From positions 124,001-188,000 of the forward strand of contig DHUU01000017.1 in assembly GCA_002409325.1 (NCBI GenBank): a stretch of DNA of 64,000 bases, given 5' to 3'. Positions 1-8,211 of the stretch are shown here, in pieces. A model generated the notes under the pieces. That model saw nothing but the letters and a program-made list of their open reading frames with translations, did no database searches and was not told where the DNA came from. Each line of letters begins with the position of its first letter. Position 1 is the stretch's first letter. The DNA is from Bacteroidales bacterium UBA5226 (GTDB lineage: Bacteria > Bacteroidota > Bacteroidia > Bacteroidales > UBA932). A program made the translations under genes and the position numbers.

Positions 1-1105
1 CTATCCAGTGTACGGGGCGTTTCGGTTCCCGGGGACGGAAATAGGTTACCGCATAGTTCCTGGTGGTCTGGCTGTTGCTGTGTTCGCTTCCCTTGAGCTC
101 ATACCACGTGTCGTCGGGCAAGCCGTTTCCGTTGCTATCCTGCATAACCCACACGATACCGGGCTCTGAGGAGTTATCGTGGGCATTTCCCGTTATCTGC
201 AGGTTGAACCCGCCGTCATTTACAATGCTGTGATCAAAACCGGTCACAAGGTACCCGCCAAAAGCCCCCAGAGATATATATAAACCCTGCCTCAATCTTT
301 TACCGGCATAAATGACCGCTTTCTCGGGGGTGTCTTCTGCAGTAAAACCTCCCGTTTCCTCGTCGTTAATGAATTGTCCGGGGGCCGGGGAGTATTCCGG
401 AAGGACACTCCAGTGGGGATTGCTGCCCGCTTTTACAGGACGGTAATACTTACCCGAAGGCGGGAGAGTGTCTTTTTGATTCTCCAAATTACCGTTTCCT
501 GTGGGGGTATTGGTTGCGTGCACCTTGAAAAAAATTTCGTCCGTTCCGTCTTCATTTACCACTCCAAAATAGACATCGTAACTGCCCTCCTGGGACCCAT
601 TGAAAGTATAGGTGCTATTGCGGCTCACTTCCACCTGGTCTACTTTCCAAAGGTATTCTGCGTTTTCATTGTTTTCTACAATGGGTCTTAATGTAAGGGG
701 GGTGCCCTTCAGAACGGAATAGCCGTCATCGGGGACGGCCAGAAAGATGTGCGGTACGGCCCTTTCCAAAACATCTATCCGTATCTGTTTGCTTACGGAG
801 ATATCCGGCCTGTTAACCCTGAAAGTTAGAAAGTAAGTACCCGGTTCCTGTGCACTGAAAACAAAAAACTTGTCGGTGCAGACTGTTTTTCCTCCAAGTT
901 CCCATGTGTAGGAGGCCCCGGTATCGTAACTGATCTGCGGTATGATGGTCAGGGTTTTTCCCGTTTTTACAGTGTAAAGCCCTTCAGGGACATCGAACTC
1001 TATCAGGGGAGCAGGTTCGTTGTACAGTTCTCTTCCCGTGTTGCATCCGGTAAATAGAAACAGGCAAATGGCCGGCAGCAGGATATGTGGTGTATTGATT
1101 TTCAT
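1..1105 (-). CDS. PKD/Ig-like surface lipoprotein, 3' end outside window
   Basis: Reading the minus strand from an ATG at 1105 gives an open frame of 368 codons that is still open at base 1, so the C-terminus is missing. It begins MKINTPHILLPAICLFLFTGC, a lipoprotein signal with the lipidated Cys at 21. Two beta-sandwich (PKD/Ig-like) repeats follow, around residues 40-115 and 120-200, each ending in a typical strand such as GTYFLTFRV and GSYDVYFGVV. The later part contains LPDDTWYELKGSE near residue 330, a stretch I associate with Bacteroidales 'cell surface' proteins of B12 loci. Its ATG overlaps the BtuG-like stop by four bases (ATGA), so it is translationally coupled and is the third gene under the cobalamin riboswitch. 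I infer a surface role in corrinoid capture; the exact function is unknown. Confidence 0.85.
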   Translation of the reverse strand, partial: MKINTPHILLPAICLFLFTGCNTGRELYNEPAPLIEFDVPEGLYTVKTGKTLTIIPQISYDTGASYTWELGGKTVCTDKFFVFSAQEPGTYFLTFRVNRPDISVSKQIRIDVLERAVPHIFLAVPDDGYSVLKGTPLTLRPIVENNENAEYLWKVDQVEVSRNSTYTFNGSQEGSYDVYFGVVNEDGTDEIFFKVHATNTPTGNGNLENQKDTLPPSGKYYRPVKAGSNPHWSVLPEYSPAPGQFINDEETGGFTAEDTPEKAVIYAGKRLRQGLYISLGAFGGYLVTGFDHSIVNDGGFNLQITGNAHDNSSEPGIVWVMQDSNGNGLPDDTWYELKGSEHSNSQTTRNYAVTYFRPREPKRPVHWI

Positions 1106-2130
1106 TTAAAGCAAAAAAAACCGGGATTAACACCCGTAGTGAGGGTATCCACGGGGTCTCCCCGGGGACTGAAACGGATAACCTTGCCTTGCTGTACATA
1201 GTCCACGGCATCGGCAATGTAAATATGGGATGTTACCGGGTCAACGGCCAGACCATAATATGGCCTGTTGTCCAGGCTGATAAATGGGACAGGATTTGTA
1301 GCCGGCTGGTCTGTACCCATGCGCCACAGGCTTTTATTCAGGTAATAGAGTGTGTCAGAGGTGGCATTGAGCGCCAAAAAAATATGGACCCCATCTGCAT
1401 CGGCGGGAAAGATTTTTTCAATCTTCCTGCTCAAGGCGTCAATGCGGTAAAGATTTCCTGCGGCTGCACACCAGATTTTCCCGTTCCCGTCAACAAGCAG
1501 ATCCGATGGCTGGTAACCCACTTTCAGCGAGTCGGTTACCTTGTCTGTGCGGGTATCTATCACTAGAATTTTATTATCATAAGACCAGCAGGTTACAAAA
1601 ACAAAATTTTCCCATTGAATCATTTTCTCTGTAGAACGGTGTCCCGGTGTGGGGATATAACCCGTGACAAGGTACGTCTGCGGGTCAATGATGGTGATTT
1701 TTTCCTGGTACAAGTCCGTCACATAGGCTTTTTTATCATCTATAAAGTGGATATACCGGGGAGAAATCAAACCGGTTATACTGCCTTTGAGGCTGAAAGT
1801 ATCCGGATCTATGACAAAGATCACCCCTGAGTTGTTGACCACGATGTAGGCGTTTTCACCATAAATTGCCATTGATTGTGCAACATCCCCCAGGTTTATG
1901 CCATTGGCCCTGATAAATACCTGGTTCTCCATTTTTCCGGATCCGGGAACGTAATAACTCAAAGAGGCATTGGCGTACATGAAATTCCCCTGGTTCACTA
2001 TAAACAGTCCTTCTCCCATGGCACCGGGCAGGAAAGTTTCGGTCTGCGAAGGTCCGTATTTCATACATGAGGCAACCGGTACCAACAGAAGCAGCAGGAT
2101 CTTAGAAAGGAGGACGTTTATGCTTTTCAT
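1102..2130 (-). CDS. btuG: BtuG-like surface beta-propeller lipoprotein (corrinoid binding)
   Basis: A 342-residue protein with a lipoprotein signal ending LLVPVASC (Cys 22) and then a run of YncE/YVTN-type blade repeats, for example GENAYIVVNNSGVIFVIDP, KKAYVTDLYQEKITIIDP and KILVIDTRTDKVTDSLKVG. About seven blades fit the length. Known family: BtuG proteins of Bacteroides are surface seven-bladed propellers that bind vitamin B12 very tightly and hand it to the TonB transporter BtuB. The gene sits second behind a cobalamin riboswitch and overlaps both neighbours by four bases, which makes the BtuG assignment much stronger than the fold alone. No btuB is inside the window; it may lie left of base 1 or elsewhere. 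A generic YncE-like protein is the alternative. Confidence 0.8.
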   Translation of the reverse strand: MKSINVLLSKILLLLLVPVASCMKYGPSQTETFLPGAMGEGLFIVNQGNFMYANASLSYYVPGSGKMENQVFIRANGINLGDVAQSMAIYGENAYIVVNNSGVIFVIDPDTFSLKGSITGLISPRYIHFIDDKKAYVTDLYQEKITIIDPQTYLVTGYIPTPGHRSTEKMIQWENFVFVTCWSYDNKILVIDTRTDKVTDSLKVGYQPSDLLVDGNGKIWCAAAGNLYRIDALSRKIEKIFPADADGVHIFLALNATSDTLYYLNKSLWRMGTDQPATNPVPFISLDNRPYYGLAVDPVTSHIYIADAVDYVQQGKVIRFSPRGDPVDTLTTGVNPGFFCFK

Positions 2131-2921
2131 ATGATAACGAAATACTCACTGAGGATCAAATTATCCAGGCAAAAGTAAGCAGGTGTGTTCATGCCCCAGG
2201 GGCCGGTATCGGAGCTTTCCATGGAAAAAGTCAGTTTATGGATCATCCCCAGGGAAGACAGGTCAACCTTCTTCCAGGTTGTGAGGATCCCTTCTCCTGA
2301 GGGGGAACGGAAATCAGCCAGGTAACAATCCACCGTCCCGCTGACCTGCCCGTCTTTTCCATACCCGGTGAAGGTGAGTTTTAGCCAATCCTGGTCCTGG
2401 TAGGAGAACACTTTACAGAACAAATCTCCATACAGCATGGAAAGTGCTGTGTAAGAGCTGTTTGTAACGAACAGGGAGTGTATGATCATTTCTTTTTCAG
2501 GATCATCGAAAGTTATTTCGGCATCTGTGCCCAGATAAACCAGGGCAAAAGTGGACGATTGGCTGTGTCCACCGTTTCCGGTTTGAGGATCCTTAAAAAA
2601 TACACTGCATTGGTTTTGATATCCCTTTGTTTCCATATCGTTCCACCGGGAGGGGATTATCCCGTTCCAAGTAGTATATGCATACCCCTCATATTCAAGT
2701 GATTCGAAATCATAGCCAAAATGCAATCCGGTAAGTGCGTGTGTATAAGGCACGAAAGATTGGTCATAGAGGTTATCTCCGTATGGAGATACGGCCAGCG
2801 ATGCATCAGGGGCGTCTTCAAAAGTGATGACGTAAGGAGCCGGCTCTCCTGGAATACACGGCTGACAGCCTGAAATAAATCCTGTCAGGAACAATGCACA
2901 TATAAAAGACAAATGTTTCAT
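2127..2921 (-). CDS. btuH: DUF4465 lipoprotein, BtuH-like B12-binding protein
   Basis: A 264-residue lipoprotein (lipobox FISGC, Cys 19). The body has the features of DUF4465: an N-terminal stretch with SVSPYGD-like strand, FDYDF-type pattern, the central FVTNSSYTALSM, and the C-terminal FCLDNLILSE ending typical of the family. Known: DUF4465 proteins of gut Bacteroidetes (BtuH) bind vitamin B12 at the cell surface. This gene is the first one downstream of the cobalamin riboswitch, with about 36 bases between the aptamer's 3' end and the ATG, and it overlaps the propeller gene by four bases. Function is therefore inferred from family plus riboswitch; no individual binding residue is claimed. 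Confidence 0.8.
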   Translation of the reverse strand: MKHLSFICALFLTGFISGCQPCIPGEPAPYVITFEDAPDASLAVSPYGDNLYDQSFVPYTHALTGLHFGYDFESLEYEGYAYTTWNGIIPSRWNDMETKGYQNQCSVFFKDPQTGNGGHSQSSTFALVYLGTDAEITFDDPEKEMIIHSLFVTNSSYTALSMLYGDLFCKVFSYQDQDWLKLTFTGYGKDGQVSGTVDCYLADFRSPSGEGILTTWKKVDLSSLGMIHKLTFSMESSDTGPWGMNTPAYFCLDNLILSEYFVII

Positions 2922-2957
2922 GTTTTGGAAAATTAGTTAGTTCTCCGCTAATTGTAC

Positions 2958-3120
2958 AACGGCAGGTCTTCTGACTTATCCCTCTATCCGTCGCCTTCCC
3001 GAACCGTTAGGTCAGTGGCAAGATTGACAGATTTTTTGGAACTTCCGTTCCTGGGACTCACAGCAGCGGGAACTGTTGCCGAGTTTCACGGCATTCCCTT
3101 TTAATCCTTTGAACCGTTTT
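2958..3120 (-). promoter_or_regulatory. cobalamin (AdoCbl/B12) riboswitch
   Basis: Read on the minus strand, the region carries the conserved cobalamin aptamer blocks in order: AACGG at the 5' side of P1, GATTAAAAGGGAA, GCCGTGAAACTCGGC, CAGTTCCCGCTGCTGTGA, GCCACTG, GGGAAGGC and AGTCAGAAGACCTGCC, closing with CCGTT that can pair with the 5' AACGG. All elements are spaced as in the Rfam cobalamin family. It lies between a -7 promoter element (3146-3153, minus) and the DUF4465 gene, so it should repress the B12-capture operon when corrinoid is plentiful. Confidence 0.95.
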
Positions 3121-3145
3121 CAGGTTCGTTGGAACCGATGCTTTG

Positions 3146-3153
3146 CAAATATA
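3146..3153 (-). promoter_or_regulatory. -7 promoter element of the B12 operon
   Basis: The minus strand reads TATATTTG, an exact match to the Bacteroidetes -7 consensus TAnnTTTG. It lies 26 bases upstream of the first base of the riboswitch aptamer, so the transcript would start just before the aptamer. No clear -33 TTTG was found at the expected distance. Confidence 0.6.
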
Positions 3154-3176
3154 GATGGTTTGGGTGAATATTGTGC

Positions 3177-3184
3177 TAATTTTG
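3177..3184 (+). promoter_or_regulatory. -7 promoter element of the esterase gene
   Basis: TAATTTTG matches TAnnTTTG and lies 20 bases upstream of the esterase ATG at 3205. It is back-to-back with the B12-operon promoter, the two -7 elements being 23 bp apart, so their upstream regions must overlap. Confidence 0.5.
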
Positions 3185-3204
3185 TAAAGAAAAAAAGAGT
3201 GACC

Positions 3205-4050
3205 ATGAAAAAAATCTTTAGTGTATTGATCCTTGTTATTTTATGTTTGCCAGTCTCTTTAAGGGCCGAATCACGGGGAAAATATGTGGCAGATTCCATG
3301 AAAAGTGAGATATTGGGAGAAGTACGTCACTTTGCGGTTTATCTTCCGGAAAGCTATGACAATGATACCGGAAAGGAGTATCCGGTCCTGTATTTGTTGC
3401 ATGGAGGAGGAGGGTCCTGGGGTGACTGGGGCCGCGTAGGAAACATGGTCCGTATCGCAGACCAGTTGATGGCAGCCGGGGAGTCCCGTCAGATGATTGT
3501 TGTCATGCCAGATGCAGGTACAACATTTATGACTTATTTTAACGGGGACAAATGGAATTTTGAGGATCATTTCTTTAAAGAATTCATGCCGTTGGTGGAA
3601 AACCGCTACAGGATCCGCGCAGAAAAAGGGTCTCGTGCCATAGCCGGATTGTCCATGGGAGGTCAGGGCGCTGTCATGTACGGGTGTCACAGGCCGGATC
3701 TTTTTTCGGTTGTTTATGCCATGAGTGCCTACCTGTACAAAATGGATCTTTCCATGTTCAGGCAGGATGATCCGGTGCATAGGGATATCCAGCAAAGGGT
3801 AGAGGATAACAATGCAGTGAAATACATAGCGGAACTCTCCCGGGATGAGGTGTCTCCTTTACGCTCGGTGATCTGGGTTATCGATTGCGGTGACGACGAC
3901 TTTACTTATGCTGCAAACGTAGAATTTTCTCTTGCCATGAAAGAGAAGGGCATTCCTTTGCAGGTAAGGATATTCGACGGGGCACATTCCTGGGATTACT
4001 GGCAGGCAGCCCTGCGCAGGGCACTTTCCTACATCTCGGCAACACTGTAA
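3205..4050 (+). CDS. secreted alpha/beta-hydrolase esterase (esterase D / CE1-like)
   Basis: I start the gene at ATG 3205, giving 281 residues with a Sec signal peptide (MKKIFSVLILVILCLPVSLRA). The catalytic triad is visible: nucleophile Ser150 in GLSMGG, a candidate acid in DCGDDD (Asp230/231) and His261 in AHSWDYW. LLHGGGGSWGDW near residue 65 forms the oxyanion-hole region. This is the putative-esterase family that includes feruloyl and acetyl-xylan esterases and S-formylglutathione hydrolase relatives. The substrate cannot be read from sequence. It is transcribed divergently from the B12 operon, and its 3' end overlaps the convergent HExxH gene by 22 bases. Confidence 0.85.
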   Translation: MKKIFSVLILVILCLPVSLRAESRGKYVADSMKSEILGEVRHFAVYLPESYDNDTGKEYPVLYLLHGGGGSWGDWGRVGNMVRIADQLMAAGESRQMIVVMPDAGTTFMTYFNGDKWNFEDHFFKEFMPLVENRYRIRAEKGSRAIAGLSMGGQGAVMYGCHRPDLFSVVYAMSAYLYKMDLSMFRQDDPVHRDIQQRVEDNNAVKYIAELSRDEVSPLRSVIWVIDCGDDDFTYAANVEFSLAMKEKGIPLQVRIFDGAHSWDYWQAALRRALSYISATL

Positions 4051-5306
4051 ATCAGCGGGGCTGCTTCGGCGGGAGGGAGGACGTGGTATCCTTCCTTAAG
4101 TTCCAGGTTCCATCCGGTTGTTTTGTAAGGAACAAAAGCTGTAGTCCAGTTTGCAGAAATCAGGCACCCGCCCTGAGTGACCTCCAATATTCCAAAATCT
4201 CCGGTGATCCGGATATTGGGGTACAATGTCCCCAGCTGGCCCAGTGACTGTACATTGACAGGCGAAAATCCCATGTTGAATTGCCTTAGGGGAATGGCCA
4301 GAACGGTATCCCGGGTAAAAGTATGGATATAGGCTTCCCGTATACGGGTTTTTTCCTGTTCCCTTTCATTTTCTGCTGCCGCTATGGTGTCGTATCCGTA
4401 TTGTTTAAAGATAATTAAATCCGGATCCGGGGTAACAGCCCCATCGGTAAATAGTGCTTTTCCCAAAATGTCGGGCAGGGAGGCGTCTTTTACCAGATCG
4501 TTCCGCCAGGATATATCAAAACGGTCCAGTAAATAACCGTAGGCCAGTCCCGAATGATAGGCAAAGGCATATACGAACGATTCGTTGTCCCAGTGACGCT
4601 TGCGGCTTTTTATGACTTGTTCTGCCATAGAGGCAGCATCATCGCAGCAAAGCTTGTAGGCGGTATATTCGGGAAGACCTTCCAGGATAATAAAAGCGTC
4701 TTCATTGAGTCGTGCTTCTGCAGGGAATTCTGACAGGCGGTTGTTTCTGAAACGCAAAGCCTGAAGAACGGCTTGAGCAGCAGATTCGGCATCTTCTTCC
4801 CTGATGGCCGCATCCAGGGCGTTCCATTCCATCTTTAGCCATATCCGGGCAGAAGTGTTCTCCATGTGTTCACAAAGTCCCGGCCTGGGATCCAGCGCCA
4901 GTTCCGGTTGCCGGTAATGAAATGTTTCATGAGCCAGCAACACATTCCTTTCAAATTCACTTTCCGGCAGGGGCCAGATTGCCATGACCCATTTCATGCC
5001 GCCCAGTTCTGCGGTTGAATTGGCCGGGTTCATTTGTTCGGGTAATGTCCCTGTCCATATACCGTCAAGGGATTGCAGCAGCCCCTGTTCGTCCTTTCTG
5101 TCGGCATAGATGACTTTCGTTTCCGGATGTACAAAGAAAGTAGGCGCATACAATGCAGATCCCCAAAGAGCTCCGCCATCCTTTTGTAAAACGGACTCCA
5201 GAGACTGAAAAGAAGAAAGTGCAACATCTGTTTCCTTTGGCGTTGTCTTGCATGAACCTGCCAGGAGCAGGCTCAGCAGTAGGGCAAATTGTATAAAACG
5301 ACTCAT
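4029..5306 (-). CDS. lipoprotein with HExxH gluzincin-like motif, function unknown
   Basis: A 425-residue protein with lipobox LLAGSC (Cys 19). Residues 126-130 are HETFH, a zinc-protease HExxH motif, and about 80 residues on comes EGLPEYTAY (Glu209, Glu213), which resembles the third-ligand segment of gluzincin peptidases. The start is the ATG at 5306, 22 bases after a TATTTTTG promoter element. I do not recognise a named family. It could be an envelope zinc peptidase or an inactive relative. The 3' end runs 22 bases into the convergent esterase gene. Confidence 0.75.
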   Translation of the reverse strand: MSRFIQFALLLSLLLAGSCKTTPKETDVALSSFQSLESVLQKDGGALWGSALYAPTFFVHPETKVIYADRKDEQGLLQSLDGIWTGTLPEQMNPANSTAELGGMKWVMAIWPLPESEFERNVLLAHETFHYRQPELALDPRPGLCEHMENTSARIWLKMEWNALDAAIREEDAESAAQAVLQALRFRNNRLSEFPAEARLNEDAFIILEGLPEYTAYKLCCDDAASMAEQVIKSRKRHWDNESFVYAFAYHSGLAYGYLLDRFDISWRNDLVKDASLPDILGKALFTDGAVTPDPDLIIFKQYGYDTIAAAENEREQEKTRIREAYIHTFTRDTVLAIPLRQFNMGFSPVNVQSLGQLGTLYPNIRITGDFGILEVTQGGCLISANWTTAFVPYKTTGWNLELKEGYHVLPPAEAAPLIYSVAEM

Positions 5307-5327
5307 ACGCTGAATTATTAATAATCA

Positions 5328-5335
5328 CAAAAATA
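5328..5335 (-). promoter_or_regulatory. -7 promoter element of the HExxH lipoprotein gene
   Basis: Minus-strand TATTTTTG fits TAnnTTTG and lies 22 bases upstream of the ATG at 5306. It faces away from the TATATTTG at 5347-5354, only 11 bp separating the two elements. Confidence 0.5.
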
Positions 5336-5346
5336 TAAAAATATAG

Positions 5347-5354
5347 TATATTTG
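5347..5354 (+). promoter_or_regulatory. -7 promoter element of the Gate-domain gene
   Basis: TATATTTG, an exact TAnnTTTG match, lies 16 bases before the ATG at 5371. The predicted leader is only about 10 bases. Confidence 0.55.
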
Positions 5355-5370
5355 CGCCTCAAATTACATA

Positions 5371-6306
5371 ATGGAATCAACCCGCCAAAGAATCGTCCGT
5401 TCTGTCAGGGCTGCCGCACCGGGTGCATTGAAAACTGCATGGTGGCTGGTGAAGATTATGTTTTTCGTTTCATTTATCATCACCTTATTGAAGTATCTGG
5501 GTGTTATTTCGTGGATTTCTGTGCTTCTGACCCCTTTCTTTTCTCGGTTTGGATTACCCGGTGAGGCTGCCCTTGCCTATGTTTCGGGTTATTTTGTCAA
5601 CTGTTATTCGGCCATAGCCGTGATGACCACCCTCCACCTGGATCCCCGGGCCATTACAATCCTGGCAGTCATGGTGCTTTGTGCCCACAACATGCCCATG
5701 GAAACAGCGGTTCAGCGCAAGACCGGAACCTCGGCAATACGTGTGGTTTTTGTCAGGACTATAAGTTCTCTGTTCCTCGGTTGGCTTTTAAACAAGGTCA
5801 TGCCCGGAGAAAATGCCGCATATGTTGCCCCGCCGGCAATTAATGAACAGATGGCTTTCTGGCCATTAATGGGGGACTGGGTGCTGGATACGCTTAAAAT
5901 TGCGATACCTATGGTGTTGCTCGTATTCCTGCTGACCATCATACAGCGTCTGTTGTCGGAATTTGGGGTGATACGCTATATTGCCAGGTTTTTAAGGCCG
6001 GTGATGTTGTTTTTTGGTTTGCCGGCAAAAACGGCTTTTTTATGGATCGTGGCCAATACTCTGGGACTTGCATACGGCGCTGCTGTTATGATAGATGAAG
6101 TAAAGGAGGGAAAAATATCGGTCGGGGATGTGGACCTGCTGAACCATCATATAAGTGTTTCCCACAGCAATGTGGAGGATCTGCTTCTGTTTACAGCTAT
6201 CGGCGGTGTGCTGCCATGGATGTTGCTCTCGCGCTGGGTAATGTCGCTGCTTCTTGTGTGGGAAAGAAGGCTTGAGCGGTTGATAAAAAAAGTCGGGGCG
6301 AAATGA
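5371..6306 (+). CDS. nucleoside-recognition (Gate) domain membrane protein
   Basis: A 311-residue, strongly hydrophobic protein with about eight membrane segments, among them IMFFVSFIITLLKYLGVISW and VLLVFLLTIIQRLLSEFG. The arrangement of two similar halves, with GYFVNCYSAIAVM in the first and NTLGLAYGAAVM in the second followed by HHISVSHSNVEDLLLF, is that of the nucleoside-recognition Gate family (SpmA/SpmB, YjiH relatives). The transported or sensed ligand is not known for this subgroup. The stop codon (6304-6306) falls inside the convergent tRNA-Pro gene, an overlap of 14 bases. Confidence 0.8.
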   Translation: MESTRQRIVRSVRAAAPGALKTAWWLVKIMFFVSFIITLLKYLGVISWISVLLTPFFSRFGLPGEAALAYVSGYFVNCYSAIAVMTTLHLDPRAITILAVMVLCAHNMPMETAVQRKTGTSAIRVVFVRTISSLFLGWLLNKVMPGENAAYVAPPAINEQMAFWPLMGDWVLDTLKIAIPMVLLVFLLTIIQRLLSEFGVIRYIARFLRPVMLFFGLPAKTAFLWIVANTLGLAYGAAVMIDEVKEGKISVGDVDLLNHHISVSHSNVEDLLLFTAIGGVLPWMLLSRWVMSLLLVWERRLERLIKKVGAK

Positions 6307-6366
6307 CTCGAACATTCGACCCCTTGCACCCCATGCAAGTGCGCTAGCCAACTGCGCCACGCCCCG
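6293..6366 (-). tRNA. tRNA-Pro (anticodon GGG)
   Basis: The minus strand folds as a cloverleaf: acceptor CGGGGCG/CGCCCCG, D stem GCGC/GCGC, anticodon stem CTTGC/GCAAG enclosing ATGGGGT (anticodon GGG after U33), T arm GAATG-TTCGAGT-CATTT and discriminator A. CCA is not encoded. Its 3' acceptor and part of the T arm overlap the last codons of the Gate-domain gene on the other strand. Confidence 0.93.
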
Positions 6367-6430
6367 CTTTTTTAGAGCGACAAAGATACTGTTTTTTTTG
6401 TAATTTGTAACGTAATAAGAAAATTATACC

Positions 6431-7363
6431 ATGGATACCTTTAAATGCCTTATAGCCGGAAGCGGACCAGCCGGCTACACTGCTGCGATTTATGCAGCCC
6501 GGGCCAATTTACAACCAGTTCTTTATGAGGGGATTTTAAGAGGCGGTCAGCTGACAACAACGACAGAGATTGAAAACTTTCCCGGATATCCTGAAGGAGT
6601 CCAGGGCACACAGCTTATGGAAGACTTGCGGAAACAGGCCTTGCGTTTTGGGGCGGACATCAGGACCGGAATCATCACGGCCACAGACCTGGAAGCCCCG
6701 CCATACCGGATCAGGCTGGATAATGGAACAGAAGTTCTGACTCAGGCGCTGATCATTGCAACAGGGGCAACGGCACGTTATCTCGGACTGGAATCGGAAC
6801 AGAAGTTCAAAGGCATGGGCGTCTCGGCCTGTGCAACATGCGATGGTTTCTTTTACAGAGGGAAAGATGTGGCGGTGGTAGGCGGGGGGGATACTGCCTG
6901 TGAAGAGGCAATCTATCTTTCCAGCCTGTGCCACAAAGTCTATATGATTGTGCGACGCGACGTGCTGAGGGCCTCACAGGTAATGCAGAAAAGGGTCTTG
7001 TCCACTCCAAATATTGAAATACTCTGGGAGCACCAAACGGTTGAAATACTGGGCGACGATACAGGTGTTACAGGAGCTCGTCTTGTCCACAAATCGGGGC
7101 GCGAAAAGGTAATAGATGTACCTGGTTTTTTCCTGGCCATAGGGCACCATCCCAACTCAGAACCTTTTCTGCCCTGGGTGCAGGTTAACCCGGAAGGATA
7201 CATCATTACCCATGCAAAAAGTACAGAAACCAATGTCAGGGGAGTTTTTGCCGCGGGAGACGTGCAGGATCCCAAATACCGCCAGGCCGTGACCGCAGCA
7301 GGAAGCGGTTGCATGGCGGCTATGGATCTGGAACGTTATCTGTCTATGCAATGTGGCCTGTAA
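6431..7363 (+). CDS. trxB: thioredoxin-disulfide reductase
   Basis: A 310-residue flavoprotein that moves electrons from NADPH through FAD to thioredoxin in the cytoplasm. Visible motifs: FAD-binding GSGPAGYTAA (residues 10-19), GGQLTTTTEIENFPGYPEG, the redox-active ACATCDG (Cys134 and Cys137), the NADPH-binding GGGDTACEEA, and the C-terminal AAGDVQDPKYRQAVTAAGSG that closes the FAD site. Length is normal for the bacterial low-molecular-weight class. The bamD promoter lies right after its stop. Confidence 0.97.
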   Translation: MDTFKCLIAGSGPAGYTAAIYAARANLQPVLYEGILRGGQLTTTTEIENFPGYPEGVQGTQLMEDLRKQALRFGADIRTGIITATDLEAPPYRIRLDNGTEVLTQALIIATGATARYLGLESEQKFKGMGVSACATCDGFFYRGKDVAVVGGGDTACEEAIYLSSLCHKVYMIVRRDVLRASQVMQKRVLSTPNIEILWEHQTVEILGDDTGVTGARLVHKSGREKVIDVPGFFLAIGHHPNSEPFLPWVQVNPEGYIITHAKSTETNVRGVFAAGDVQDPKYRQAVTAAGSGCMAAMDLERYLSMQCGL

Positions 7364-7378
7364 TTTGCTAAACTGTCG

Positions 7379-7386
7379 TATATTTG
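7379..7386 (+). promoter_or_regulatory. -7 promoter element of bamD-rpoZ-recN-nagB
   Basis: TATATTTG matches TAnnTTTG exactly and sits 16 bases after the trxB stop. The nearest in-frame ATG codons begin at 7393 and 7402, so the mRNA would have at most about a 10-base leader and could be leaderless. Confidence 0.6.
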
Positions 7387-7401
7387 CAGTTGATGATCTG
7401 G

Positions 7402-8199
7402 ATGAAAAATAAATTCTTAAGCTTTACATTCCTTTTGCTAGCGGTTGCACCAGCCTGTGTCAACCAATATGAGGTGTTACTGCGCAGTACAGATTATGGT
7501 CTGAAATTCAGGAAAGCCATTGAATACTTCGAGGCAAAAAAGTATTCAAGATCACAGCCTCTTCTGGATCAGTTGCAAATGGTGTATAGGGGAACGGTCC
7601 AGGATGACACACTGCAGTATTACCTGGGGCTGAGCAATTACCACCTGAATAATTTCATTGTTGCCGAAGATAATTTCAAACAGTTTGTGGAAATATTTCC
7701 ACGCAGTCCCTTTACCAAAGCGGCCCGTTTTATGAGACTCGACTGCCTGTATCAGAGTACATACCGCTATGAACTGGATCAGCAGCCAAGTCGTGTTGCC
7801 ATAGCTGCCATAGAGGAGTTTGTCTATGATTATCCCGGAAGCGAATACCAGGAAGTATGCAGGAAGATGCTCCAGGATCTTTACCAGCGCCTGGACCACA
7901 AGGCATTTGAATCGGCAAGACTTTATTACACCATTGAAGATTACAAGGCAGCTACACATGCACTAAAGGAAACACTAAAGGAAAATCCGGAAAGCCTTTA
8001 CCGCGAAGATATTCTTTATTATATCGTTTCCGCCAATTACCAGTATGCAAACAGAAGCCTGCCCGAATTGCAACGGGGGCGTTTCCTGAACGTAATTGAT
8101 GAATACTATAATTTTATAAGTGAATACCCAGATTCCAAATATCGCAGGGAAGTGGACAACATGTTCCGCAAAGCCCAGCAATTCACAACAAAACAATAA
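7402..8199 (+). CDS. bamD: outer-membrane assembly lipoprotein BamD
   Basis: From ATG 7402 the product has 265 residues, with signal MKNKFLSFTFLLLAVAPAC (lipidated Cys 19). An in-frame ATG at 7393 is possible, but the Lys-rich n-region favours 7402. The mature part is made of TPR helices, for example KAIEYFEAKKYSRSQPLLDQL, YHLNNFIVAEDNFKQFVEIFP and FVYDYPGSEYQEVCRKMLQDL, as in BamD/YfiO. BamD works with BamA, encoded at 16.3 kb here, to insert beta-barrel proteins. It is followed by rpoZ with a 12-base gap, an adjacency common in Bacteroidales. Confidence 0.92.
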   Translation: MKNKFLSFTFLLLAVAPACVNQYEVLLRSTDYGLKFRKAIEYFEAKKYSRSQPLLDQLQMVYRGTVQDDTLQYYLGLSNYHLNNFIVAEDNFKQFVEIFPRSPFTKAARFMRLDCLYQSTYRYELDQQPSRVAIAAIEEFVYDYPGSEYQEVCRKMLQDLYQRLDHKAFESARLYYTIEDYKAATHALKETLKENPESLYREDILYYIVSANYQYANRSLPELQRGRFLNVIDEYYNFISEYPDSKYRREVDNMFRKAQQFTTKQ

Positions 8200-8211
8200 T
8201 ATAAATACTAT

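Noticed and set aside
3271..3795. 174-codon minus-strand frame opposite the esterase
   Set aside because: Covers the catalytic region of a well-supported esterase; no promoter or family match.
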